Positions 50,235 to 59,315 of a stretch of DNA of 64,000 nt are shown in pieces. The translations under genes and the position numbers were made by a program. Numbering within the stretch: position 1 is the first letter of the stretch; every line of letters begins with the position of its first letter. The notes beneath the pieces are model-generated. The model did no database searches. It was not told where the DNA came from and was given only the letters and a program-made list of their open reading frames with translations. Source of the DNA: UBA721 sp002705165 (lineage in GTDB: Bacteria > Planctomycetota > Planctomycetia > Pirellulales > Pirellulaceae); NCBI GenBank assembly GCA_045565995.1, contig JBJLEF010000010.1, positions 176,819 to 240,818 on the forward strand. Direction: 5' to 3'.

Positions 50235-52835
50235 ATGCATCGGACACGGTTTGCCGCCCTTATCACTCTCTTGCTTGCTTTGCCTGGGAACGGTCAGGAT
50301 CATGCTGACATTCCAACGCTACAGGAAGCACGTGAGACTGGTCGGGAGGATTCCCGATTTCTTAAGCCAGAAGGTGTTCCCTCGGATCCAAAGAAAGCAC
50401 CGAAACCAAATCTGGCAGATTATAAAAAAAGTCTTTATCCCATAATTCAGAAAAGCTGTTTGGGGTGTCATGGACCTGACCGAACGGAGGGGCGATTGAG
50501 AGTCGATCAGTTAGACCCGAATCTGCTAACAGGCCAGGATGTGAATCAATGGAAAGAAGTTTATAACGCCTTAGGGAATTCAGAAATGCCTCCGGCGGAT
50601 GAGTCGGAATATGCTTTGGCTGATCAGGATCGAGGCCTTTTGGTTGAGTGGATTGGTGCGGAGTTGGAAAAGGCCTACCACGTTAGAAAAAACGGGCAGG
50701 ACTACTCAGCATTCAGGCGTATGACGAGATATGAATACAACTATGCACTTCAGGATTTGCTCGGCATTCCATTCGATGTGGTGGAGCGACTCCCTCCGGA
50801 ATCAAGGTCTGATGATGGTTTCTTAAATCGTTCGGAGTTGTTGCAGATGTCTGCAATGCAATTTGAAACCAGTCGTGAAATTGGCCTGAGAACGTTGCAA
50901 CGCGTGACAGTCCATGGCGATCAACCGACGCCTGTAGTCTATAAATTTGCGTTCCAGAACGAAATGACGCGTTTGACCTCCGCTGCCAATGCCAAAGTGT
51001 TTAACGTGAGAGATGACAATTACAAACAGGCACGAAATACACCCCACTTTCTTAATAATACGTCGGGACAGGCGATCCATTATAGCGGCGGCAATTTTAA
51101 GCCGGATGCTAAGGCGGTGGTCGGCGAAGTGCACTCAGATTCACCGATCGCAATTTCTTTACCTCCGGGGAAGGAGCTGAAATTTAACCTTGATCGTTTT
51201 CTTCCGGATGAAGGGGTCATGCGTGTTCGGATTCGTGCTGCTCGTTCCAACATGAATCCCGAACACTTTGCAAATCTGCGTCTGATCTTTAGCGCTCACA
51301 CAAGTAATAACGCGAATTTCTCACAAGTGATCAGCCAGCGAGACGTGCCGGTGACGGCACCGACGAAGGCTCCCGAATATATTGATTTTCTGATCCCGCT
51401 TGGTGATATCCAACGCAACCCATTTCGAAAGCTCGAGACAACCTTTCCCCGGCGAGATGAGTTCTTGCATATTCAAAATGTTTCCAATGGAAATCGCGGT
51501 CCGGAACCGTTAGGGGTACTGATTGATCAGATTGAAATTAGCGCACCCTTCTATGCTTCGTGGCCTCCGCCATCACACAGGGAAATATTTTTTGAAAGCG
51601 CGGATAGAGACAACGAAGCTAATTACGCTGCGGAAGTGTTGAAAGTGTTCATGGCGCGAGCCTGGCGGCGAACAGTTACAGAAGAGGAAGTTTCAAAGTT
51701 CGTAGGTTTGTTTAGAGAATTTCGAAGTGACTTTGAAACGTTTGAAGAAGCCATGCAGGAAGTCTTGGCAACGGTGATTGCATCTCCCGACTTCTTATAT
51801 CTGACTCAAACCATGAATGATGACCGTAAGGGGACGGAGCGAATTAGTGATATGGAGTTCGCCACTCGTCTTTCTTTCTTCCTCTGGGCCAGTATCCCTG
51901 ATGTTGAATTGTTAGGAGCAGCCTATCAGGGTGACTTGCGAAAGCCGGAAATATTGAAATCTCAAATTGCCAGAATGCTAGATGATCCGCGGGCTGATCG
52001 ATTCGCTCAACATTTCGTTGAGCAATGGCTGGGCTTGGAAGGGCTCGATAGTACAACTCACGTGCGGGATGCAGTACTTCTGGATGCTATGCAACAGGAA
52101 CCAATTGCCTTCTTTAAGGAAGTGCTCTCGGGTAATGATAGCGTGATGGATTTTATTCACTCCGATTATGTGGTGGTAAATGAACGACTGGCTGGGCATT
52201 ATCGAGTGGGCAACGTCTATGGGCCGCACTTCAGGAGAGTTTCGGTTGCTGAAACAGTGAATCGAGGAGGCATGTTGACTCAGGCAGGGGTGCTGGCCAT
52301 GAATTCTGATGGGATTGACTCGCATCCATTAAAACGTGGAATCTGGATGTTAGAACGTGTCCTGCATGATCCGCCACCGCCTCCCCCCCCCAATGTCCCC
52401 GAAGTGGATCTTACGGATCCTCGTGTCCTGCAGATGACTCTTAAAGAGCGAATCGAAGACCATCGAAATAAGCCGGCGTGTAAGTCATGCCACTCAAAGA
52501 TTGATCCCTGGGGAATTGCTTTTGAGAATTATGATGCGTTGGGAGCATTTCGTACGCAGCTTAAAAACGGTCCGGTCGATGCCAGTGCTGAGCTGTTCAA
52601 TAAGCAACGACTTAATGGTATGACCGGTTTGAAGCGTTATTTGCTGTTAGAAAGACAGGATCAATTTGCTCGTGCTGTCGTTGAAAAAATGACTACATAT
52701 GCGATTGGCCGGTCATTATCATTTAGTGATAATGCCGATATAGATAATATTGTTGTACAATTCCGTAAGCAGGAAGATCGTTTGGGAGATTTGATCCAGA
52801 TCATCGCCCAAAGTGAAATCTTTAACTCCAAATAG
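50235..52835 (+). CDS. DUF1587/1592/1588/1585 cytochrome-type protein
   Basis: 866 residues from ATG 50235; the frame opens at TTG 50217. Signal peptide TRFAALITLLLALPGNG. Heme motif CLGCH at 75-79 in YPIIQKSCLGCHGPDRTEG; DUF1587 (FRRMTRYEYNYALQDLLGI); a beta-rich middle (about 230-460); DUF1595 (FMARAWRRTVTEEEVSKFV); DUF1592 (IASPDFLYLT, ATRLSFFLWASIPD, HFVEQWLGLEGL); DUF1588 (RGIWMLERVLHDPPPPPPPN) with CKSCH; DUF1585 (QFARAVVEKMTTYAIGRSLS). Exported redox-type protein of unknown substrate. First gene of a three-gene cluster with DUF1552 and DUF1501 (17-bp gap, then 4-bp overlap). Confidence 0.92.
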   Translation: MHRTRFAALITLLLALPGNGQDHADIPTLQEARETGREDSRFLKPEGVPSDPKKAPKPNLADYKKSLYPIIQKSCLGCHGPDRTEGRLRVDQLDPNLLTGQDVNQWKEVYNALGNSEMPPADESEYALADQDRGLLVEWIGAELEKAYHVRKNGQDYSAFRRMTRYEYNYALQDLLGIPFDVVERLPPESRSDDGFLNRSELLQMSAMQFETSREIGLRTLQRVTVHGDQPTPVVYKFAFQNEMTRLTSAANAKVFNVRDDNYKQARNTPHFLNNTSGQAIHYSGGNFKPDAKAVVGEVHSDSPIAISLPPGKELKFNLDRFLPDEGVMRVRIRAARSNMNPEHFANLRLIFSAHTSNNANFSQVISQRDVPVTAPTKAPEYIDFLIPLGDIQRNPFRKLETTFPRRDEFLHIQNVSNGNRGPEPLGVLIDQIEISAPFYASWPPPSHREIFFESADRDNEANYAAEVLKVFMARAWRRTVTEEEVSKFVGLFREFRSDFETFEEAMQEVLATVIASPDFLYLTQTMNDDRKGTERISDMEFATRLSFFLWASIPDVELLGAAYQGDLRKPEILKSQIARMLDDPRADRFAQHFVEQWLGLEGLDSTTHVRDAVLLDAMQQEPIAFFKEVLSGNDSVMDFIHSDYVVVNERLAGHYRVGNVYGPHFRRVSVAETVNRGGMLTQAGVLAMNSDGIDSHPLKRGIWMLERVLHDPPPPPPPNVPEVDLTDPRVLQMTLKERIEDHRNKPACKSCHSKIDPWGIAFENYDALGAFRTQLKNGPVDASAELFNKQRLNGMTGLKRYLLLERQDQFARAVVEKMTTYAIGRSLSFSDNADIDNIVVQFRKQEDRLGDLIQIIAQSEIFNSK

Positions 52836-52852
52836 CCCCATAGGTAAAAGGT

Positions 52853-54250
52853 ATGTCTGACAAAAACAATTCACCATCACGTAGACAGTTCCTCCGAGGT
52901 ACGGGGATAGCGCTATCATTACCATGGCTGGAAACGTTTGCTTCTGCTGATAAGGCTCCGGAAGAGACTCCACGTCGATTTTTGAGTGTTTACCACCCCG
53001 ATGGTGTTGGATTGCCTCTTAAAAATGACCCGGCATGGAAGGACTGGAGCTGGTTTCCCCGCGGTGGTGAACGAAACTTTGAATTGACTAAAGTTTTGGA
53101 TGTTCTGCAGCCGCTGCGTAATGATATTACGATCTATTCGGGTTTGTCCCATCCGGCCGTACGTCAGGTGCACGGTCACTCCAATGCGGATCAATACCTG
53201 ACAGGCGCAGCAACGGGGGGGCATGGAGCTTATCAAAACTCGATTTCGCTTGACCAGGTCTATGCCAATCATATCGGAGAACAAACTCGTCATGCGTCGC
53301 TTGTTATGTCGACCAACGGCGGTGTTGGAGGACCTCGTGGAGCCCAGACGCAGTCGTTCAATGCAGAAGGTCGTCCCATTCCCGCGATGAATCGACCAAA
53401 GCAGATTTTTGACATGTTGTTTGTTGCCAGTGGTGAAAAGGCTGCAGCCAAACTTGCCCGAAGTAAGAGTTCGCTTGACCTGCTGATTGAGCATACCCGT
53501 TCGCTGGGACGCAGGCTTTCGGCAAAGGATCAGCAAACCGTACAGGAATATCTGGATGCCGTTCGCGATACGGAAGTCAAATTGGCTAAGGCACAGCGCT
53601 GGATTGATACACCGGTTCCAACCGTTGATACAAGTAACCTGAAGCTCGATGCGGATCCTAAAGAAGCTCGCATGTACTTTCAGACCATGTACGAATTGAT
53701 TTATCTGTCATATCTGAGTGACTCGACTCGCGCTGTCACATTCCAATTGGGTCGGGAGAATGGCGAAGGGCCTCATGATCTGTTGTCAAAGGCCGTTGGT
53801 CTTGGCGGGGCCCATGGTTTGACTCACGCAGTGAAACGTCCGGATGGCTGGAAGAACCTTGGAACTTATAACCGCTACCAGGCGATGGAATTCGGTAGAT
53901 TTGTTCAGAAGCTGAAAGATACCAGAGAGCCCAATGGAGACGGTACGATGCTGGATAATACCTTTGCCATGCACGGTTCAGCATCAAGTAGCTTCCATCT
54001 CTCACGTAACTATCCTATTATTTCGGCAGGGGGAACGAACCTTGGTTTCGATAATGGTCGATATCTGAAATTCGGCCGTGGTAATGAGGATAATCAGGCC
54101 GGAGCAGGAATCGATACAGATGCTGGCTGGCGAGGCAAGTTGGAAAATGAAGAATTACCGCTAGCGAACCTGTTTGTCACCGTACTCCAACGTCTTGGTG
54201 TCGAAACGGATACGTTTGCCGGCTATAGCGGAACGCTTGAAAGAGTGTGA
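52853..54250 (+). CDS. DUF1552 family protein
   Basis: 465 residues, 17 bp after the cytochrome gene. Tat-like signal PSRRQFLRGTGIALSLPWLE. Blocks: FLSVYHPDGVGLPL, ITIYSGLSHPAVRQVHGHSNADQYL-type region (split in two strands), SLDQVYANHIG, LGRRLSAKDQQTVQEYLDAVRDTEVKLAKA, TMLDNTFAMHGSASSS and NYPIISAGG. Compared with the copy at 42479 the middle and C-terminus diverge strongly, so the two are old paralogues. Its GTGA stop/start overlaps the following DUF1501 gene. Confidence 0.9.
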   Translation: MSDKNNSPSRRQFLRGTGIALSLPWLETFASADKAPEETPRRFLSVYHPDGVGLPLKNDPAWKDWSWFPRGGERNFELTKVLDVLQPLRNDITIYSGLSHPAVRQVHGHSNADQYLTGAATGGHGAYQNSISLDQVYANHIGEQTRHASLVMSTNGGVGGPRGAQTQSFNAEGRPIPAMNRPKQIFDMLFVASGEKAAAKLARSKSSLDLLIEHTRSLGRRLSAKDQQTVQEYLDAVRDTEVKLAKAQRWIDTPVPTVDTSNLKLDADPKEARMYFQTMYELIYLSYLSDSTRAVTFQLGRENGEGPHDLLSKAVGLGGAHGLTHAVKRPDGWKNLGTYNRYQAMEFGRFVQKLKDTREPNGDGTMLDNTFAMHGSASSSFHLSRNYPIISAGGTNLGFDNGRYLKFGRGNEDNQAGAGIDTDAGWRGKLENEELPLANLFVTVLQRLGVETDTFAGYSGTLERV

Positions 54251-55596
54251 TTGGTCCGAGGATGAGTCGTCGAGATGTAAGTCGTCGTAGTTTTGTTCAA
54301 GCTGGTGTGCTCGGAGCGGGCGGACTTGGTTTAAGTGAATTACTACAACTGAAGGCTCAGGCAGCAAATGTCCGATCCGGGAAAAAAACCTCTGTGATTT
54401 TGTTCTGGCTCAGTGGCGGTCCGGGGCATATGGAGACCTGGGATCCTAAACCTGACGCGCCTGCCGAAGTCCGTGGTCCGTTTGGTGCCATTTCCACAAG
54501 TGTCCCGGGTATCCAGTTTGGTGAATTGATGCCAAATCTTGCCAAGCGGATGGACAAGTTGGCAGTTCTGCGAAGTGTCAATCATGGCTCAGGAGATCAT
54601 ACAAAGTCCAATCACTGGATGTTAACAGGCTTTGAGGGGCCGGCTTTTAACGCCCCTGATTTTCGTGAACAACGCCGCCCGTCCATGGGATCTGCGGTGG
54701 CTGCCCTGGGGGGCGCGAATCACCCTGGGATGCCCGCTTATGTCGGAGTGCCTCACCTTCGAGGAGGTACGGATAACTTCTTCCATTATTCTGCATACTT
54801 GGGTGGTGGCTATAATCCCTTCGTCGTTAATTCTGACCCCGCCTCGGAAGACTTCTCGGTAAGGAATCTTACTTTGCCAGCCGGATTGACTGGGGATCGC
54901 CTGGAAGATCGTCTGGGGCTATTGCGATCAATGGATAAGCTAAAACGGTCGCATAATAAGAAGATGACGGACTTAGATCAGCATCATCAGAAGGCTTTCG
55001 ACCTTTTGACCAGCCGCCGCGTACGAGAGGCGTTTAATGTGGGATCCGAGGACGCTGTGACGCGAGATTCCTACGGCATGCATACGTTTGGACAGTCGGC
55101 GCTGGTCGCCCGTCGTCTGGTGGAACGTGGAGTAACTTTCGTCACGGTGAACTGTGTTCCGTGGGATCACCATGGTTCTTCGAATAGATATCAGACGGAA
55201 GAAGGTTCTAATCTGCTGATCCCTCCTTTAGATTGTGCGCTTTCCGGATTGATTGATGATTTGGAACAGCGAGGTTTATATGAGGATACGATGGTGATCG
55301 CCATGGGAGAGTTCGGTCGAACACCTCGTATGAACAAATATGCCGGACGCGACCATTGGGGGCGCACTTTTAGCGTGCTTGTCGGTTGTGGTGGTATGAA
55401 CATGGGGCAAGTCATAGGGCGTTCCAATCCTCATGGTGCCCATGTTGTCAATCGGCCGATTTCGCCAGAAGATGTTGCAGCGACTGTTTACCAGCATCTT
55501 GGTATCAACGGTGAAAATACAACGTTTGATGATTTGTTAGGCCGGCCTATCCCGTTGATCTCTGATGGTAAACCAATCCGCGAATTGCTCAGTTAA
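54247..55596 (+). CDS. DUF1501 family protein, third gene of the cytochrome cluster
   Basis: 449 residues. The GTG at 54247 overlaps the DUF1552 stop (GTGA), suggesting translational coupling; ATG 54262 is an alternative start. Tat signal VSRRSFVQAGVLGAGGLG. Blocks: ILFWLSGGPGHMETWDPKPD, AVLRSVNHGSGDHTKSNHWML, ALVARRLVERGVTFVTV with PWDHH, AMGEFGRTPRMNKYAGRDHW and SVLVGCGGMNMGQVIG. The copy's link to DUF1592-type and DUF1552 genes suggests that the three products act together. Confidence 0.93.
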   Translation: MIGPRMSRRDVSRRSFVQAGVLGAGGLGLSELLQLKAQAANVRSGKKTSVILFWLSGGPGHMETWDPKPDAPAEVRGPFGAISTSVPGIQFGELMPNLAKRMDKLAVLRSVNHGSGDHTKSNHWMLTGFEGPAFNAPDFREQRRPSMGSAVAALGGANHPGMPAYVGVPHLRGGTDNFFHYSAYLGGGYNPFVVNSDPASEDFSVRNLTLPAGLTGDRLEDRLGLLRSMDKLKRSHNKKMTDLDQHHQKAFDLLTSRRVREAFNVGSEDAVTRDSYGMHTFGQSALVARRLVERGVTFVTVNCVPWDHHGSSNRYQTEEGSNLLIPPLDCALSGLIDDLEQRGLYEDTMVIAMGEFGRTPRMNKYAGRDHWGRTFSVLVGCGGMNMGQVIGRSNPHGAHVVNRPISPEDVAATVYQHLGINGENTTFDDLLGRPIPLISDGKPIRELLS

Positions 55597-55612
55597 CCCT
55601 GACCGGTAATGG

Positions 55613-56983
55613 TTATGGTAACCACTTTGGTTTATCCGGCACCCTGGCCTTGTTGTCTACGGGGCCACCTAACGGAATGCTGCCACCCTGAATTCTCGAT
55701 AACTGGCTGCGAGCTTCTTCAAGTAATTCTGAAACCCTTTGTGGATTCTGCTGACTAAGGTTGGTGTGCTCAGCAGGATCGTTCTCGAGATTGATTAATA
55801 CCGGTCCCTTTTTAGAATCAGGTAGTTCTTTGATTTCATCAAAATAGAGTTTCCAATTGCCTGATCGGATTGCCTGCGGCGTGCCCCATCCGTGCCAAAA
55901 CAACAAAGTTGACCTAATCGGCCGCCCTGCTGCCCGTCTGCGCAGAGATGGCATGATGTTAACTCCATTCGTGTTCGCAATCGTCTCTTTAATCTCGTGG
56001 GAGTTTAATTGGCACGCAGCTGTGAGACTAGGGAAGAGATCGATTGCACCGATGAGATGGTTGTTTGTTTGCTGGTCAGGAATTCTCCCCGGCCAGCGAA
56101 TAATACACGGGACACGATTACCTCCTTCCAACGTACTCCACTTTAATCCTCGATATGGCGCCGATTGTGCCCACTGCTTTTGCCCAGGCTCAACACCATT
56201 ATCGGACAGGAAGATAACGATTGTATTATCTTCCAGCTTTAACTGTTTGAGTGTATTTAGAATTTCCCCGACGCGGGTGTCGAGCTCTTCGACGACATCG
56301 CCATAGGCCCCTAGCTTGGTTTTCCCCTTCCATTTGGGGTGTGCTTCGGCCGGAAAATGGGGCGCGCTAAGCGGCAAATACAGAAAGAAAGGTTTGTCCT
56401 GATTGGCTTCAACAAAGCGTATTGCTTCTCTTGTGAATAGCTCCGTAAGACGTCGATTATCAAAAGGGTCGGCGATGAGTTCACTACCGCGCCAGAGCTT
56501 GCTGGTCTGGTTATTGCTCTTGTCGATGAAGTAGGTGGTGTTGAATCCGTGTACGGCTGGCGAATGGGCAGCGGAATCTCCCAGATGCCATTTGCCGATC
56601 AAAGCGGTTTCGTATCCGGCTAGTTTGAAAACTTCGGCGATGGTGGTTGTTTCCGGCGAGAGCCCATTTTGAGCTTTCACCCCATAACCTACGACGCCCC
56701 CCTGCCAGCCGCATCGAACCGGGTACATGCCCGTCAAAAGAGCGATTCTTGAAGGAGTGCAGATGGTAGAACCCGAATAAAAGCTTGTTAGCCGCACACC
56801 CTCGGCTGCTAGTTGGTCCAGGACGGGGGTTTTGATCATCACGCTTCCATAGCACGATAGATCGTTATAGCCAAGGTCGTCGGCCATAATGAGGATAACG
56901 TTTGGTGAGGCCTTTGCTGCCATGCTGTTCGACGGCAACAGAAAAACCATTAATAAAATGAGCGGGGCTTTCAAGAGTGGCAT
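55613..56983 (-). CDS. Cys-type sulfatase, exported
   Basis: 456 residues. Signal peptide KAPLILLMVFLLPSNSMA. Metal site VILIMADDLGYNDLSCYG; formylglycine motif CTPSR at Cys75 followed by IALLTGMYPVRCGW. GKWHLGDSAAHSPAVHGF, LPLSAPHFPAEAHPKWKGK, FLSDNGVEPGQKQWAQ and GNRVPCIIRWPG complete the arylsulfatase A-like set. Substrate unknown, but the family acts on sulfate esters of glycans or aryl compounds. Convergent with the DUF1501 gene (17-bp gap). Confidence 0.93.
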   Translation of the reverse strand: MPLLKAPLILLMVFLLPSNSMAAKASPNVILIMADDLGYNDLSCYGSVMIKTPVLDQLAAEGVRLTSFYSGSTICTPSRIALLTGMYPVRCGWQGGVVGYGVKAQNGLSPETTTIAEVFKLAGYETALIGKWHLGDSAAHSPAVHGFNTTYFIDKSNNQTSKLWRGSELIADPFDNRRLTELFTREAIRFVEANQDKPFFLYLPLSAPHFPAEAHPKWKGKTKLGAYGDVVEELDTRVGEILNTLKQLKLEDNTIVIFLSDNGVEPGQKQWAQSAPYRGLKWSTLEGGNRVPCIIRWPGRIPDQQTNNHLIGAIDLFPSLTAACQLNSHEIKETIANTNGVNIMPSLRRRAAGRPIRSTLLFWHGWGTPQAIRSGNWKLYFDEIKELPDSKKGPVLINLENDPAEHTNLSQQNPQRVSELLEEARSQLSRIQGGSIPLGGPVDNKARVPDKPKWLP

Positions 56984-57028
56984 TCCTTCATGTTCACCTG
57001 CAAATCAGGTTCATTTGGATGATGTTGA

Positions 57029-57790
57029 CTAATCGAATTGGCTGTTATGCCACCGTTTTCGAGAACCGTTGATGAATCCCGTTATAACAATGCCAAAGAC
57101 AAGACAGCCGATAACCGTTAGGACCCCATTTGTTGAGAGCAGGTCGCCTTTGAGTCCTTGTTGGATTGACACAACACCACTCAGGGTTGCAACGGGGAAA
57201 AAGAAGGCTACGAACAGGTTCAATCGATGAGCTGACCTCGCAAGGGCTTTGCTTTCGCGTGCCTGTATTTCAGAGTTTCTCGCCACCGCAATTTCCAAGC
57301 CGTTCTTGCAACTTTCGTAAAGTAACTCGCTGGTTCGCAAGAGTTTATAAGCCAGATCGCGTATGTTAATCAATTCGTGGGCCTCGGCAAACTTAATGTG
57401 AGCTTCTTGCAGGACCTGATGCATATGTCTGATTGACCTTAGCAGCGGTGTCAGTGTTTCGAGAACTTCGTAGAAATCCTCCGCGGAGTCAGTCCGAGGT
57501 TCCAGATTGTCTAGTTTATCTGGGAACTTCTCGTACTCAGCTAGATGTTCTTCCAGGGAAAGGGGCTGGTCATCAATCATCTGGTAGAACCATCGTCCCT
57601 GACTATCTCTCCAAAAACACCGTGCCCCTCGGTTATGTTGGTAGGGCTTAGGAGGTGCATGAAGAACTAAAAGAAGATGGCCTGCCCCTTCAAGCATTCG
57701 CTGGTGGCCGGCATGCTCGCCCAGTCGCAGACTGATTTCCGGAGGTAGGTCCCAGCTTTCAGCTAAACGTGTATAGTTTGAAGTTTGCAT
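57029..57790 (-). CDS. CorA-like membrane protein lacking a clear GMN motif
   Basis: 253 residues. A soluble N-terminal part is followed by a long helical stretch (about 100-190; LLRSIRHMHQVLQEAHIKFAEA, NSEIQARESKALARS) and two C-terminal transmembrane helices (LNLFVAFFFPVATLSGVVSI and LTVIGCLVFGIVITGFING). This is the CorA/ZntB-type divalent cation channel arrangement. The filter GMN at the end of TM1 is not conserved (VVSIQQG), so transport activity is uncertain. Shorter than typical CorA (about 316 residues). Divergent from the amidohydrolase. Confidence 0.62.
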   Translation of the reverse strand: MQTSNYTRLAESWDLPPEISLRLGEHAGHQRMLEGAGHLLLVLHAPPKPYQHNRGARCFWRDSQGRWFYQMIDDQPLSLEEHLAEYEKFPDKLDNLEPRTDSAEDFYEVLETLTPLLRSIRHMHQVLQEAHIKFAEAHELINIRDLAYKLLRTSELLYESCKNGLEIAVARNSEIQARESKALARSAHRLNLFVAFFFPVATLSGVVSIQQGLKGDLLSTNGVLTVIGCLVFGIVITGFINGSRKRWHNSQFD

Positions 57791-57828
57791 TTGTTTTGGT
57801 ACGCTCAGATCGTTGTTGTTTAAGGCTA

Positions 57829-57840
57829 TATATTAATATA
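57829..57840. promoter_or_regulatory. AT-rich 12-bp palindrome between divergent genes
   Basis: TATATTAATATA is a perfect palindrome in the 114-bp spacer between the CorA-like gene and the amidohydrolase gene. Could be an operator or simply overlapping -10 regions; no protein is known to bind it. Confidence 0.25.
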
Positions 57841-57904
57841 ACGAGCTGTTTAAATCCTCAGCTTTTAGCAATGGTTGCGTTAACTGGCGAAAGCGATATA
57901 AAAA

Positions 57905-59017
57905 ATGAATTTCGATATTAGCCATGTCACATCACGACGGCTAGTTTGTCCGGAGAGCGGTTTTGATTCGCCGGGTACAATCACCCTATCAGAGGGGCGT
58001 ATCAAAGATCTCGAAGAGCATGCGATCCCCGATCGTTCCTCATTTGGCAGCGACTTGGTTTTGCCGGGATTGATAGATATACATTGCCACCTTGGGGCCG
58101 CACATAGTGTTTTTGGTGTCGACCCGTCCGGACTACTTCGATCGGGGACGACATTCGCCGGCTCACAGGGGGATGCGGGAGCAGGAAACATCGATCGTTA
58201 TGTTGAAGAAGTAGTCCGTCCGGCTCGCCTCAAGGTCAAGCTTGCTATCAATCTTTCGATGGTGGGTGAATCGACTGAAGCGGGATGTTTCTCAGATCCC
58301 ACCTGGGTAAATATTGATGCATGTGTCGATGCCGTAGACCGGAATCGTGACTATATATGGGCGATTGCGATCAATGCCAGCCATCACGCATGCCCTGCGT
58401 TTAATCCCCATGCATTACTGAATGCCGGTTTAAAGGTGGCTGACGAAACCGGTTTGCCAATTTTGTACGGTTTGCGGAGACCAGAGGATTGGGGATTGGG
58501 CGATCAACTGTCCTTGTTACGTCAAGGTGACGTTGTTACCTACTGTTTTCGTAAATCACCTCATTGCATTGTGTATAACAACCAAGTCCTGGACTGTGTT
58601 ATTGACGCCCGAAAAAGAGGTGTGCTTTTTGATGTTGGGCATGGTTGTGGTTCTTTTGATTTCGACGTGGCGGAAACAGCCGTCCGTTGTGGATTTCTCC
58701 CGGATACAATTTCCACGGATTTGCAAGCTCGACACGTTACACAGGGAATGCGACATGATCTACCGCTTGTGATGTCTAAGTTGCGGGCCGTCGGCATGCG
58801 GGAAGCAGATATCTTTCAAGCGGTCACTTCAACTCCGGCTAAATTAGTTGGAGCGATAGATCGAGGGAAATTAACCGTGGGATCGCGGGCCGACTTGACC
58901 TGTCTAATTGAAAGTGACAGGAAGTGTAAGTTAGTGGATACCAGTGATAAGGAACGGTCTGGCAAGGTTTGGTCGGCGGCCGAAGTGTTTGTTCGGGGTG
59001 AGGTTGTTAAAAAATGA
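57905..59017 (+). CDS. Amidohydrolase/deacetylase-family metallohydrolase
   Basis: 370 residues. The TIM-barrel metal site begins with GLIDIHCHLG (His60, His62); further ligands likely come from NASHHACP, FDVGHGCGSFDFDVAE and the final Asp in TISTDLQARHV. The C-terminus GKLTVGSRADLTCL is the composite beta-domain typical of dihydroorotase/dihydropyrimidinase-like enzymes. Motifs DVGHG.GSF and STDLQ place it in the EF_0837/amidohydrolase-deacetylase group. These hydrolyse N-acyl amino acids or related amides; substrate unknown. No signal peptide, so cytoplasmic. Confidence 0.85.
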   Translation: MNFDISHVTSRRLVCPESGFDSPGTITLSEGRIKDLEEHAIPDRSSFGSDLVLPGLIDIHCHLGAAHSVFGVDPSGLLRSGTTFAGSQGDAGAGNIDRYVEEVVRPARLKVKLAINLSMVGESTEAGCFSDPTWVNIDACVDAVDRNRDYIWAIAINASHHACPAFNPHALLNAGLKVADETGLPILYGLRRPEDWGLGDQLSLLRQGDVVTYCFRKSPHCIVYNNQVLDCVIDARKRGVLFDVGHGCGSFDFDVAETAVRCGFLPDTISTDLQARHVTQGMRHDLPLVMSKLRAVGMREADIFQAVTSTPAKLVGAIDRGKLTVGSRADLTCLIESDRKCKLVDTSDKERSGKVWSAAEVFVRGEVVKK

Positions 59018-59315
59018 AACAGCCAATGGAATGGGCCCACAGGCAGGTGTTACGATTTTCGATCCGTATTGGAAGACAACACGCCTCACCATTCAATATA
59101 GAGTCGATAAGGTTTGTGCTGTAAAAACTGACTGCGAACCCGAGTCAGGGCAAGTCATCAATCTCTGATAACTCGACGCGCTATGGGAGATAGAGGCAGC
59201 TGCAGTCGCAGTATTGGTAGTTTTATCCCAAAGCAGCAGTTCCTTCAGGGCTCGTAACCCATTGGACATCACTGCACCAATTCGCACTCAAATGCTGTGC
59301 GAGTTTACTCGGCAG
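59018..59315. other. Non-coding spacer between amidohydrolase and SulP genes
   Basis: 298 bp between convergent genes. Short frames are present on both strands but lack a Shine-Dalgarno, a family resemblance or a hydrophobic pattern. No hairpin with T run was seen. I see no feature here. Confidence 0.5.

Noticed and set aside
52919..53536. 205-codon minus-strand frame inside the DUF1552 gene
   Set aside because: Opposite a gene with full-length family motifs; no independent evidence.
59093..59287. 64-codon minus-strand ORF between amidohydrolase and SulP
   Set aside because: No Shine-Dalgarno, no hydrophobic or family pattern; sits in an otherwise featureless spacer.
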